Part shown: positions 50,611-58,880 of the stretch, piece after piece | How positions within the stretch are numbered: the first letter of the stretch is position 1 | How the letters are laid out: every line of letters starts with the position of its first letter | Source: Variovorax sp. KK3 | Lineage (GTDB): Bacteria; Pseudomonadota; Gammaproteobacteria; Burkholderiales; Burkholderiaceae_C | NCBI RefSeq assembly: GCF_001984055.1 | Contig: NZ_LYVO01000030.1 | Location: 16,889-80,888 of the forward strand | Reading direction: 5' to 3' | Length of the DNA stretch: 64,000 nt | Notes under the pieces: model-generated | What the model was told of the DNA's origin: nothing | Databases searched by the model: none | The model's input: only the letters and a program-made list of their open reading frames with translations | Program-made: the position numbers and the translations under genes

Positions 50611-51894
50611 ATGCCCGACAACCCGAACGACATCCTTTTCGAGCGCGCCCGCGCCGTGATCCCCGGCGGCGTGAACTCGCCCGTGCGCGCCTTCCGCGCC
50701 GTGGGCGGCACCCCGCGCTTCGTGCAGCGCGCACAGGGCGCCTATTTCTGGGACGCCGCCGGCCAGCGCTACATCGACTACATCGGCTCCTGGGGCCCGA
50801 TGATCCTGGGCCACGGCCACCCTGCGGTGGTCGAGGCGGTGCAGCGGGCCGTGATCGACGGCTTTTCGTTCGGCGCACCGACCGAGCGCGAGATCGAACT
50901 GGCCGAAGCCATCCTCGCCCTGCTGCCTTCGATGGAAATGATCCGCCTGGTCAGCTCCGGCACCGAGGCCGCGATGAGCGCCTTGCGGCTGGCGCGCGGC
51001 GCAACCGGCCGCAAGTACATCATCAAGTTCGAGGGCTGCTACCACGGCCATGCCGACGCGCTGCTCGTGAAGGCCGGCTCCGGCCTCGCGACCTTCGGCA
51101 ACCCGACCTCGGCCGGCGTGCCGCCCGAGGTGGTGCAGCACACGCTGGTGCTCGAGTACAACAACCTCGCGCAGCTCGAAGAAGCCTTCACGCTGCATGG
51201 CCAGGAGATCGCGGGCCTGATGATCGAGGCCATCGCCGGCAACATGAACTTCGTCCGCGCCAGCGCCGCCTTCGCCAAACGCTGCCGCGAGCTGTGCACG
51301 CAGCATGGCGCGCTGCTGATCTTCGACGAGGTGATGACCGGCTTTCGCGTCGGGCTGCACGGCGCGCAGGGCGTGCTGGACGTGCGGCCCGACCTGACCG
51401 TGCTCGGCAAGGTGATCGGCGGCGGCATGCCGCTCGCGGCCTTCGGCGGCCCGCGCGCCATCATGGAACAGCTCGCGCCGCTGGGGCCGGTGTACCAGGC
51501 GGGCACGCTGTCGGGCAATCCGGTCGCGACGGCTTGCGGCCTCGCCACGCTCAAGGAAATCGCCAAGCCGGGCTTCTACGAGTCGCTCGCTGCGAAGACG
51601 CGTTCGCTGGTCGACGGCCTGAAGTCCGCCGCGGCCGCCGAGGGCCAGCCCTTCAGCGCCGACAGCGAGGGCGGCATGTTCGGCTTCTTCCTCCTGAACG
51701 AACTGCCGCAGAACTACGCCACCGTGATGACCACCGACGGCGCGAGCTTCAACCGGCTGTTCCACGGCTTGCTCGATCGCGGCGTGTATATTGCGCCCGC
51801 GTTGTACGAGGCCGGCTTCGTCAGCGCCGCCCACTGCGACGACGACATCGCTGCCACCATCGAAGCTGCACGCCAGATCTTCAGGAAGAGCTGA
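50611..51894 (+). CDS. hemL: Glutamate-1-semialdehyde 2,1-aminomutase
   Basis: A 427-residue class III PLP aminotransferase-fold enzyme making 5-aminolevulinate for heme synthesis. Signatures: ARAVIPGGVNSPVRAF at the N-terminus, SSGTEAAMSALRLAR (about 114), FDEVMTGFRVG (about 237) and the PLP Lys in VLGKVIGGGMPLAAFGG (about 266). Length is standard. It follows the ThiD-like gene; a small outer-membrane protein gene follows ten bases after its stop. Confidence 0.96.
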   Translation: MPDNPNDILFERARAVIPGGVNSPVRAFRAVGGTPRFVQRAQGAYFWDAAGQRYIDYIGSWGPMILGHGHPAVVEAVQRAVIDGFSFGAPTEREIELAEAILALLPSMEMIRLVSSGTEAAMSALRLARGATGRKYIIKFEGCYHGHADALLVKAGSGLATFGNPTSAGVPPEVVQHTLVLEYNNLAQLEEAFTLHGQEIAGLMIEAIAGNMNFVRASAAFAKRCRELCTQHGALLIFDEVMTGFRVGLHGAQGVLDVRPDLTVLGKVIGGGMPLAAFGGPRAIMEQLAPLGPVYQAGTLSGNPVATACGLATLKEIAKPGFYESLAAKTRSLVDGLKSAAAAEGQPFSADSEGGMFGFFLLNELPQNYATVMTTDGASFNRLFHGLLDRGVYIAPALYEAGFVSAAHCDDDIAATIEAARQIFRKS

Positions 51895-51904
51895 GCCACC
51901 GCCC

Positions 51905-52411
51905 ATGAAGCCCCTGCGCCTGCTCCCGGCCCTGAGCATGTTTTTTTCGGGCCTGGCGCTGGCGCAGTCCGCCAGCTTCGCGACGACCGGCTTCGACGAG
52001 CCCTTCGACCTGCGCAAGACCTGGATCAACCCTGGCTTCTATTCCGCGCATTTCGATCGTGGCCGCGGGCTGGAGAACAAGAACCCGGGCCTGGGCTTCG
52101 AGTACCCGCTCAACGACGTGTACCGCGTCACACTGGGCACCTTCCACAACAGCGACCGGCGCCAGTCGCACTACGTCGGCCTCTACGTGCTGCCCTTCGA
52201 ATTCCACGGCGTGCGCTTCGGCGCAGTGGTGGGCGGCTTCGACGGCTATCCCAACTACCGCAACGGCAACTGGTTCCCTGCGTTGATCCCCACCGCGGCC
52301 ATCGAAGGCAAGAACTGGGGCTTGAACATCGCCTACGTTCCGACGATCAAGAACCGGCTCTACGGCGCCATCAGCTTCCAGCTGAAGTACCGGTTCGGCA
52401 CCGGCGCCTAA
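51905..52411 (+). CDS. Predicted outer-membrane beta-barrel protein
   Basis: A 168-residue protein with a Sec signal peptide (KPLRLLPALSMFFSGLALAQ). It has a pattern of short amphipathic strands separated by Gly/Asn/Pro turns (YRVTLGTFHNS, HYVGLYVLPFEF, RFGAVVGGFDGYPN, WGLNIAYVPTI) and ends with FQLKYRFGTGA. This suggests a small 8-stranded barrel; it resembles lipid-A-modifying barrels only in general layout and no catalytic residues can be assigned. Start ATG 51905, probably coupled to hemL. Confidence 0.65.
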   Translation: MKPLRLLPALSMFFSGLALAQSASFATTGFDEPFDLRKTWINPGFYSAHFDRGRGLENKNPGLGFEYPLNDVYRVTLGTFHNSDRRQSHYVGLYVLPFEFHGVRFGAVVGGFDGYPNYRNGNWFPALIPTAAIEGKNWGLNIAYVPTIKNRLYGAISFQLKYRFGTGA

Positions 52412-52426
52412 GGGTGGCCGATGACA

Positions 52427-52449
52427 AAGGGCGGCACGAAGCCGCCCTT
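52427..52449. terminator. Bidirectional terminator between convergent genes
   Basis: AAGGGCGGC/GCCGCCCTT, 9-bp perfect stem with ACGAA loop, between the outer-membrane protein gene (plus) and purH (minus). Short T/A runs are poor on both sides (TTGT, ACAAA), so efficiency is uncertain. Confidence 0.6.
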
Positions 52450-52480
52450 GTCGCAACGTTGCATGGCTTGCCTGGCGCGC

Positions 52481-54055
52481 TCAGTGCCTGAAGTGGCGCA
52501 CGCCCGAAAACACCATCGCCACGCCGCGCTCGTCGGCGGCATCGATGACTTCCTGATCGCGCATCGAGCCGCCCGGCTGGATCACGCAGGTGGCGCCGGC
52601 ATCGACCACCACATCCAGGCCGTCGCGGAAGGGGAAGAAGGCATCGCTTGCCACCGCGGTGCCCGCGAGCGACAGACCGGCATGCTCGGCCTTGATGCTG
52701 GCGATGCGCGCCGAATCGAGCCGGCTCATCTGGCCTGCGCCGACGCCCATCGTCATGCCGCCGGCACAGAACACGATGGCGTTGCTCTTCACGTACTTGG
52801 CCACCTTCCAGGCGAACAGCAGATCCTGCAGTTGCGCGGGCGTGGGCTGCTTCTTGCTGACGACCTTGAGTTCGTCGATGGACAACTCGCGGTTGTCCGC
52901 CGTCTGCATCAGCAGCCCCGAGCCGACACGCTTCACGTCCACCAGGTTGCGGCCCTGCTCCCAGGCCGTCTTGCCACCCGGCGGCAGCGCGATCTCGAGG
53001 ATGCGCACGTTGACCTTGCTCTTGAAAACCTCCAGCGCGTCGGCCGCATAGCCGGGCGCCATCAGCACCTCGACGAACTGCTTGGACACGGCCTCGGCCG
53101 CGGCCCGGTCGAGCGGACGGTTGAACGCGATGATGCCGCCGAAGGCCGAGGTCGGGTCGGTCTTGAAGGCCTTGGCATAGGCCTCGTGCGCGTCCTGCCC
53201 GATCGCCACGCCGCAGGGGTTGGCGTGCTTCACGATCACGCAGGCGGGCGTGTCGAAGCTCTTCACGCATTCCCACGCCGCGTCGGCATCGGCGATGTTG
53301 TTGTAGCTGAGCTCCTTGCCCTGCAGCTGCTTCGCGCTGACCAGCGAGCCCGGTGCCGGATACAGGTCGCGGTAGAAGGCGGCCTGCTGGTGCGGGTTCT
53401 CGCCGTAGCGCAGGTCTTGCAGCTTCACGAAGCGCCCATTGCTCTGCGCCGGGAAGAGCGCGTGCGTGCCGTCGTCCTGCAGGCCCGACAGGTAGTCGCT
53501 GATCGCGCCGTCGTACTGGCTGATGCGGTTGAAGGCGGCCACCGAGAACGCGAACTTCGTCTTCTGGCTCAGCTTGCCGTCGGCCTGCAAGTCGGCCAGC
53601 GCCTGCGGGTACTGCGAAGCGTCGGTCAGCACGCCGACGTCCTTCCAGTTCTTCGCGGCGCTGCGCACCATCGCCGGGCCGCCGATGTCGATGTTCTCGA
53701 TCGCGTCTTCGAGCGTGCAGCCCGGCTTGGCCACGGTGGCCTCGAAGGGGTACAGGTTGACCACCAGCAGGTCGATGGTGTCGATGCCGTGTGTCTCGAG
53801 CGCCGCCATGTGCGCCGGCACATCGCGCCGCGCCAGCAGGCCGCCGTGCACCTTGGGATGCAGCGTCTTCACGCGCCCGTCGAGCATTTCGGGAAAGCCG
53901 GTGAGTTCGGCCACTTCGGTCACCGGCAGGCCCGCATCGGCCAAGAGCTTGGCGGTGCCGCCGGTGGACAGCAGGCGGATGCCCAGCGCATGCAGGGCTT
54001 GGGCGAATTCGAGGATGCCGGTCTTGTCGGAAACGGAAATCAGTGCATTCATCAA
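52481..54055 (-). CDS. purH: Bifunctional AICAR formyltransferase / IMP cyclohydrolase
   Basis: A 524-residue enzyme for the last two steps of IMP synthesis. N-terminal MGS-like cyclohydrolase (1-200: SVSDKTGILEFAQALHALG, LLSTGGTAKLL, FPEMLDGRVKTLHPKVHGG). C-terminal formyltransferase with VIVKHANPCGVAIGQ (Lys-His, about 262) and DPTSAFGGIIAFNRPLD (about 287). It starts four bases after fis, in the order dusB-fis-purH. Confidence 0.96.
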   Translation of the reverse strand: MMNALISVSDKTGILEFAQALHALGIRLLSTGGTAKLLADAGLPVTEVAELTGFPEMLDGRVKTLHPKVHGGLLARRDVPAHMAALETHGIDTIDLLVVNLYPFEATVAKPGCTLEDAIENIDIGGPAMVRSAAKNWKDVGVLTDASQYPQALADLQADGKLSQKTKFAFSVAAFNRISQYDGAISDYLSGLQDDGTHALFPAQSNGRFVKLQDLRYGENPHQQAAFYRDLYPAPGSLVSAKQLQGKELSYNNIADADAAWECVKSFDTPACVIVKHANPCGVAIGQDAHEAYAKAFKTDPTSAFGGIIAFNRPLDRAAAEAVSKQFVEVLMAPGYAADALEVFKSKVNVRILEIALPPGGKTAWEQGRNLVDVKRVGSGLLMQTADNRELSIDELKVVSKKQPTPAQLQDLLFAWKVAKYVKSNAIVFCAGGMTMGVGAGQMSRLDSARIASIKAEHAGLSLAGTAVASDAFFPFRDGLDVVVDAGATCVIQPGGSMRDQEVIDAADERGVAMVFSGVRHFRH

Positions 54056-54059
54056 AGGC

Positions 54060-54296
54060 TTACTTCAGGAGTTTGTGTTCGACCAGCTTCTTGCGCAGCG
54101 TGTTGCGGTTGAGGCCCAGCCACTGGGCCGCCTTCGACTGGTTGCCTTCGGCCCGCGCCATCACGACGTCGAGCAGAGGCTTTTCGACCACGCGCACGAG
54201 CATGTCGTACATGCCGTCGGGTTCCGTGCCGCGCAGGTCGCGGAAATAGCTGTCCAGGCTGCTTCGTACGCAGTCTTCAATGTGTTTCTTGCTCAT
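54060..54296 (-). CDS. fis: Fis-type nucleoid-associated DNA-binding protein
   Basis: A 78-residue Fis. The C-terminal helix-turn-helix is clear (EKPLLDVVMARAEGNQSKAA, WLGLNRNTLRKKLVEHKLLK). The N-terminal part is shorter than in E. coli, as usual for betaproteobacteria. It bends DNA at many promoters. Gene order dusB-fis is the same as in enterics. The frame is open upstream, but ATG 54296 gives the conserved start. Confidence 0.93.
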   Translation of the reverse strand: MSKKHIEDCVRSSLDSYFRDLRGTEPDGMYDMLVRVVEKPLLDVVMARAEGNQSKAAQWLGLNRNTLRKKLVEHKLLK

Positions 54297-54324
54297 GGCC
54301 CTCTTCTCTTCTTTTCTTCGTCGT

Positions 54325-55383
54325 TCAGGCGAGCGCGTCGGCCTGCTGGTCTGTCGACGCTTGCGCGTCGTCGCCGGCGCCGGAAGGGATGCGGTCCATC
54401 CGTGCCGCGAGGCCGTCGAAGAACTCGGCGACCGCGCGCCATTGCGCGTCGCAATCCTCGATGGCATTCATGCTGTCGCGAAAGGCGTCGCCGCCTGGCA
54501 GCGCACGCACGTACCAGCCGATGTGCTTGCGCGCGGTGCGCACGCCGCTATATTCGCCGTAGAGCGCGTAGTGCTGCTGCAGGTGATCGAGCAGCAGACG
54601 CCGAACCTCGGCCACGAGCGGCGGCGCGAGGTGCAGGCCGGTGGCCAGGTAGTGCGCGATCTCGCGGAACACCCACGGGCGCCCTTGCGCGGCGCGGCCC
54701 ACCATCACGGCATCGGCTCCGGTGAGCGCGAACACCTGCTTCGCCTTTTCAGGTGAATCGATGTCGCCGTTGGCCACCACCGGCACGCGCACCGCCGACT
54801 TGACCGCGGCGATGGTGTCGTACTCTGCCTGGCCCTTGTAGCCCTGCTCGCGGGTACGGCCGTGCACGGTAAGCATGCGCACACCTGCATTCTCGAAACG
54901 CCGTGCGAGCGCGACCGCATTGCGATGGTCGGCACTCCAGCCCGTGCGCATCTTGAGCGTGACCGGCACGTCGTGCGGCGCGGCAGCACGAACCACCGCT
55001 TCGACGATCTCGAGGGCCAGCGGCTCGTCGCGCATCAGCGCCGAGCCGGCCCACTTGTTGCACACCTTCTTGGCCGGGCAACCCATGTTGATGTCGATGA
55101 CCTGTGCGCCGCGGTCGATGTTGTACTGCGCGGCCTCGGCCATCATGGCCGCGTCGGTGCCGGCGATCTGCACCGCGATGGGGCCCGGCTCGCCCGTATG
55201 GTCGGCACGGCGCGAGGTCTTCAGCGAATTCCACAGGTCCTTGCGCGAGGTCACCATCTCGCTCACCGCGTAGCCCGCGCCGAGCTCGCGGCACAGCATG
55301 CGGAACGGCCGATCCGTGACGCCCGCCATCGGCGCGACGAACAGGCGGTTCTCCAGCACGAGGTTGCCGATCTGCAGGGTCAT
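54325..55383 (-). CDS. dusB: tRNA-dihydrouridine synthase B
   Basis: A 352-residue flavoenzyme that reduces uridines in tRNA D-loops. Features: APMAGVTDRPFRMLC (FMN site, about 18), INMGCPAKKVCNKWAGSALM (catalytic Cys, about 100-120), TVHGRTREQGYKG (about 171) and VVANGDIDSPEKA (about 199). The C-terminal tail beyond residue 330 is Ala/Asp/Gln-rich. No Shine-Dalgarno is seen before ATG 55383; the frame is open to 55539 but the family N-terminus begins here. First gene of dusB-fis-purH. Confidence 0.94.
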   Translation of the reverse strand: MTLQIGNLVLENRLFVAPMAGVTDRPFRMLCRELGAGYAVSEMVTSRKDLWNSLKTSRRADHTGEPGPIAVQIAGTDAAMMAEAAQYNIDRGAQVIDINMGCPAKKVCNKWAGSALMRDEPLALEIVEAVVRAAAPHDVPVTLKMRTGWSADHRNAVALARRFENAGVRMLTVHGRTREQGYKGQAEYDTIAAVKSAVRVPVVANGDIDSPEKAKQVFALTGADAVMVGRAAQGRPWVFREIAHYLATGLHLAPPLVAEVRRLLLDHLQQHYALYGEYSGVRTARKHIGWYVRALPGGDAFRDSMNAIEDCDAQWRAVAEFFDGLAARMDRIPSGAGDDAQASTDQQADALA

Positions 55384-55556
55384 GGAGAGGAAAGAAGTGG
55401 CGAGCGCGCCGGGGGCTGCTGAAAAATGAGGCACGATTGTAGCGGCGCCTCGCGCGTGCCGCTGCAACGATTTGCAGTTTCGGCTTTCGCTTTCCGCCGC
55501 ATCAGAAAACGGCGCACATGGCGTATACGCGCACGCCACATAGCATCGCGCCTTTC

Positions 55557-55562
55557 TATACT
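55557..55562 (+). promoter_or_regulatory. Candidate -10 box next to the YqaA-like start
   Basis: TATACT ends ten bases before ATG 55572, so the transcript would have a leader of only about three bases. No good -35 is visible. Confidence 0.3.
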
Positions 55563-55571
55563 GCTTCGCAC

Positions 55572-56045
55572 ATGCAAGCCTGGCTCGAATCCCTCATGGC
55601 GCTTCTCGCGCTGCCGCAATTCGGGCTCAGCACCTTGTTCATCGTGGCCTTCGTCTCGGCCACGCTGATCCCGGTGGGCTCCGAACCCGCGTTGTTCGGG
55701 CTGCTCAAGCTCAACCCCGAACTGTTCTGGCCGGCCATCCTGGTCGCGACCGCCGGCAACACGCTGGGCGGCGTCGTCGACTGGTGGATGGGCTACGCGG
55801 CGCACCAGGTGGCGGACAAGTACTCGCACTCCAAGCATCACATGCGCGTGCTCACATGGCTCGAACGCATGGGCCCCAAGGCCTGCCTCTTTTCTTTTCT
55901 GCCACTGGTGGGCGATCCGCTGTGCGCCGTCGCAGGCTGGCTGCGGCTGTCCTTCTGGCCATGCGTGTTCTACATGGCAATCGGCAAGTTCGCGCGCTAC
56001 GTCAGCATGACCGTCGCACTGCTTTACATCTGGCCCAACGCCTGA
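55572..56045 (+). CDS. YqaA-like (DedA/VTT superfamily) inner-membrane protein
   Basis: A 157-residue membrane protein. Several hydrophobic helices alternate with short loops (LSTLFIVAFVSATLIPVGSE, FWPAILVATAGNTLGGVVDW, CLFSFLPLVGDPLCAVAGWL, YVSMTVALLYIWPN). The motifs GNTLGGVVDWWMG and PLVGDPLCAVAGWLR are typical of the YqaA family, short relatives of DedA. Possible roles include lipid scrambling or envelope homeostasis. ATG 55572 is chosen because the candidate -10 box ends just upstream; a 5' longer frame starts at 55518. Confidence 0.85.
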   Translation: MQAWLESLMALLALPQFGLSTLFIVAFVSATLIPVGSEPALFGLLKLNPELFWPAILVATAGNTLGGVVDWWMGYAAHQVADKYSHSKHHMRVLTWLERMGPKACLFSFLPLVGDPLCAVAGWLRLSFWPCVFYMAIGKFARYVSMTVALLYIWPNA

Positions 56046-56058
56046 AGTGCTTGCGGCC

Positions 56059-56076
56059 GCTGCTCAGCTGAGCAGC
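56059..56076. repeat. Perfect 18-bp palindrome at the GST stop codon
   Basis: GCTGCTCAG joined directly to CTGAGCAGC, with no spacer, between convergent genes. It contains the stop codon of the GST gene. It could form a cruciform or a loop-strained hairpin, or be a protein-binding site. Confidence 0.6.
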
Positions 56077-56738
56077 CCATAAGGCCCGCCGCGTTCCAGC
56101 GCGCGGCGGTAGGCCGGCCGCGCATGGATGCGCTCGAGGTAGGCCATGAGCTTCGGCCGCTTCGCGTCGAGCCCACCGCGCGCCCGTGCGGCCTCGACCG
56201 GAAAGCTCATCTGAATGTCCGCGCCGGAGAAGTCAGCGCCGGCAAACCATTCGCTCTTGCCCAACTCGCCCTCCATGAAATCCATGTGGCCCCGGATGTT
56301 GGGCATCACGAAAGCGGACTTCGCCTTGCTGGCGATGCTCTTCGCCACCGGCCGGGCGAAGAAAGGCATCTTCGCGTTCTCGATGCGATCGAACATCAGC
56401 TTGAGCAGCAGCGGCGGCATGGCCGAACCCTCGGCGTAGTGCATCCAGTAGCGGTAGCGCAGCGCCTCGGCCGTGCCTGCCGGCGGCAGCAGGCGGCCCT
56501 GGCCGTAGCGCTCGATCAGCGTCTCGAGGATCGCACCCGACTCCGCCAGCACGAAGCCGTCGTCGGTCGTCACCACGGGCGACTTGCCCAGCGGATGCAC
56601 GGCGCGCAGGCTCGGCGGCGCGAGCATGGTCTTGGGATCGCGCTGGTAATGCACGATCTCGTACGGAAGGTTGAGCTCCTCGAGCAGCCACAGCACGCGC
56701 TGCGAGCGCGAGTTGTTCAGGTGATGGACGGTGATCAT
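56064..56738 (-). CDS. Glutathione S-transferase family protein
   Basis: A 224-residue GST. The N-terminal thioredoxin-like domain (1-80) has HHLNNSRSQRVLWLLEEL, the cis-Pro in GKSPVVTTDDG and the acidic ESGAILETLIERYG motif. The C-terminal helical domain contains FSGADIQMSFPVEA. The catalytic Ser is likely in NNSRSQR. Role: conjugation or detoxification with glutathione; substrate unknown. It is 14 bases downstream of ychF, in the same direction. Confidence 0.9.
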   Translation of the reverse strand: MITVHHLNNSRSQRVLWLLEELNLPYEIVHYQRDPKTMLAPPSLRAVHPLGKSPVVTTDDGFVLAESGAILETLIERYGQGRLLPPAGTAEALRYRYWMHYAEGSAMPPLLLKLMFDRIENAKMPFFARPVAKSIASKAKSAFVMPNIRGHMDFMEGELGKSEWFAGADFSGADIQMSFPVEAARARGGLDAKRPKLMAYLERIHARPAYRRALERGGPYGLLS

Positions 56739-56752
56739 CGTTTGGCCAGCGC

Positions 56753-57844
56753 TCAACTGCTGAACAGGAAGTTCATCACGTCGCCGTCCTTCACGACGTA
56801 CTCCTTGCCTTCGGCGCGCATCTTGCCCGCATCCTTCGCGCCTTGCTCGCCCTTCAACGCGATGTAGTCGGCGAACGAGATGGTCTGGGCACGGATGTAG
56901 CCCTTCTCGAAATCGGTATGAATGACGCCGGCGGCCTGTGGGCCGGTGTCGCCGATGTGGATGGTCCAGGCGCGCACTTCCTTCACGCCGGCGGTGAAGT
57001 AGGTCTGCAGGCCCAGCAACGAGTAGGCCGCGCGGATGAGGCGATTGAGGCCCGGCTCTTCCTGCCCGATCTCGGAGAGGAACATCGCCTTGTCTTCCTC
57101 GTCCATGTCGGCCAACTCCGATTCGATCTTGGCGCTGATGGCCACCACCGGCGCGTTCTGCGCGGCAGCATAGTCGCGCAGGCGATCGAGGAAGGGGTTG
57201 TTCTCGAAGCCGTCTTCCGCCACGTTGCCGACGAACATCGCGGGCTTGGCGGTGATCAGCGTGAACTGCTTGATCAGCGGCTTGTCTTCCTTGCTGAACT
57301 CGACCGTGCGCACCGGCTTGTTGTCGTTCAGCGCCGCCAGACATTTTTCGAGCAAGGCCACCAGCTTGATGGCTTCCTTGTCGCCCGAGCGTGCGGTCTT
57401 GGTGTGTCGCGCCAACGCCTTCTCGACCGTGGCGAGGTCCGCCAGGCACAACTCGGTCTGGATCACCTCGATGTCGGAAATCGGGTCGACCTTGCCGGCC
57501 ACGTGGATCACGTTCTCGTCCTCGAAGCAGCGCACCACGTTGACGATGGCATCGGTCTCGCGGATGTGCGCGAGGAACTGGTTGCCCAGGCCTTCGCCCT
57601 TGCTGGCGCCGGCCACCAGGCCCGCGATGTCGACGAACTCGACGATGGCCGGCACGATGCGCTCCGGCTTGACGATCTCGGCCAGCTGGGCCAGGCGAGC
57701 GTCGGGCACCTCGACCACACCCACGTTGGGCTCGATGGTGCAGAAGGGATAGTTCTCGGCCGCGATGCCTGCCTTGGTCAGCGCATTGAAAAGGGTGGAC
57801 TTGCCGACGTTGGGCAGGCCGACGATGCCGCACTGGAGACTCAT
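56753..57844 (-). CDS. ychF: YchF, redox-regulated ATPase (Obg-like)
   Basis: A 363-residue P-loop protein. G1 is GLPNVGKSTLFNAL (about 8-21), G3 DIAGLVAGASKGEG (about 72), the NKP position in DNKPVRTVEF, and a C-terminal TGS domain ending GEYVVKDGDVMNF-like. It binds ribosomes and takes part in stress responses. No sign of truncation. Its promoter region is the short divergent space to the MOSC gene end at 57942. Confidence 0.95.
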   Translation of the reverse strand: MSLQCGIVGLPNVGKSTLFNALTKAGIAAENYPFCTIEPNVGVVEVPDARLAQLAEIVKPERIVPAIVEFVDIAGLVAGASKGEGLGNQFLAHIRETDAIVNVVRCFEDENVIHVAGKVDPISDIEVIQTELCLADLATVEKALARHTKTARSGDKEAIKLVALLEKCLAALNDNKPVRTVEFSKEDKPLIKQFTLITAKPAMFVGNVAEDGFENNPFLDRLRDYAAAQNAPVVAISAKIESELADMDEEDKAMFLSEIGQEEPGLNRLIRAAYSLLGLQTYFTAGVKEVRAWTIHIGDTGPQAAGVIHTDFEKGYIRAQTISFADYIALKGEQGAKDAGKMRAEGKEYVVKDGDVMNFLFSS

Positions 57845-57941
57845 GGCGGGGCTTTCTCAGGATTGCTTGGGGAAGCGGCGATTTTAGGCGGTGGCATTCG
57901 TGGCGGCCCGGCATCCGGCCAGTGGCACCCGCGGCAGAAGG

Positions 57942-58826
57942 TCAATCGAAGCGATAGTTCGCCGCCACCGGCTGCCCGACCTTGAGCAGATGCTCGACGC
58001 CTTCGCGCACGATGCAGTTCATGCCGAAGGTGATCGCCCCGTCCACGCGCGGGTCCTGCCGGTAGGTGCGCAGCATGTCGCCGACCTCGGGGCTGGACTC
58101 GGCGGTCGCCGGGTCGATGTCGGGGATCGGGCAGCGCGCGCAGGGCTTGACGGGCTGCAATTGCGCGATGCCTTCGGCGGTCTGCGTGTGCAGCATCTCG
58201 ACCCGGTCCTCGTCGTGCGACTCGATGCCGGCCAGCACGATGTTGGGACGGAAGCGCTCGATGCCGACCGCCTCGTGGCCCGCCGAGGCGAGCCGCTCAT
58301 TGAGCTCGGCCAGCGAGCCCTCGCTGGCCACCAGCACCGCGAAGCCGTCGGCGAACTGGTTGAGCGCCTCCACGCCATCGGTCCACTTCATGCTCGACAG
58401 ACGCTTGTGCTCGGGATCGAAGCGCACCAGCCGCAGCTTGCGCGGCCGGCCCGGCTCGGACAGGAAGTCGCTGAACCACTGGGCGGCGATGTCGCCCATG
58501 TCGTAGGCCGCCACCTCGTCGCTCCACACGCGCACGCGCACGGGCTGCTCGACCCGGTCGAAGGCGATGTGCAGCGCCAGCATGCCGGGAGCGCGCAGCA
58601 CCATCTCCGAATACTTCATCTGCGGCCGCACGAGCGCCATGCGCGGTAGCTCGCGCTGGCTGACGAAGTCGCCCTGCTCGTCGACCACCATCCACGCACG
58701 GTCGAACTCCAGCCCGGTCTCGGTCAGCAGCGCCTCCGGCAACTCGACGCCGGCACAGGACTTGATGGGATAGACGAACAGGCGGGCGATGCGGGCCTGG
58801 AGGTCGAAGTCGGCGAGATCGGTCAC
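57942..58826 (-). CDS. MOSC domain-containing protein (YcbX-like)
   Basis: A 294-residue protein with an N-terminal MOSC_N beta-barrel (RLFVYPIKSCAGVELPEA, about 14) and a C-terminal MOSC domain with the Cys in KPCARCPIPDIDP (about 233). The family carries molybdenum or sulfur cofactor-linked redox activities, such as reduction of N-hydroxylated compounds. A GTG start at 58826 is used: AAGGA lies seven bases upstream and the product begins directly with the fold; the ATG-started frame extends to 59144 over the next gene's region. Confidence 0.88.
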   Translation of the reverse strand: MTDLADFDLQARIARLFVYPIKSCAGVELPEALLTETGLEFDRAWMVVDEQGDFVSQRELPRMALVRPQMKYSEMVLRAPGMLALHIAFDRVEQPVRVRVWSDEVAAYDMGDIAAQWFSDFLSEPGRPRKLRLVRFDPEHKRLSSMKWTDGVEALNQFADGFAVLVASEGSLAELNERLASAGHEAVGIERFRPNIVLAGIESHDEDRVEMLHTQTAEGIAQLQPVKPCARCPIPDIDPATAESSPEVGDMLRTYRQDPRVDGAITFGMNCIVREGVEHLLKVGQPVAANYRFD

Positions 58827-58868
58827 GGGCAAGTCCTTGGGTGGTGGCGGGCGATTGTCCCGCACTCC

Positions 58869-58874
58869 TACAAT
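58869..58874 (+). promoter_or_regulatory. Candidate -10 box for a leaderless hydroxylase transcript
   Basis: TACAAT ends six bases before ATG 58881, so a transcript would begin at or beside the start codon. No canonical -35 lies 16-18 bp upstream. Confidence 0.35.
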
Positions 58875-58880
58875 CCCTCG

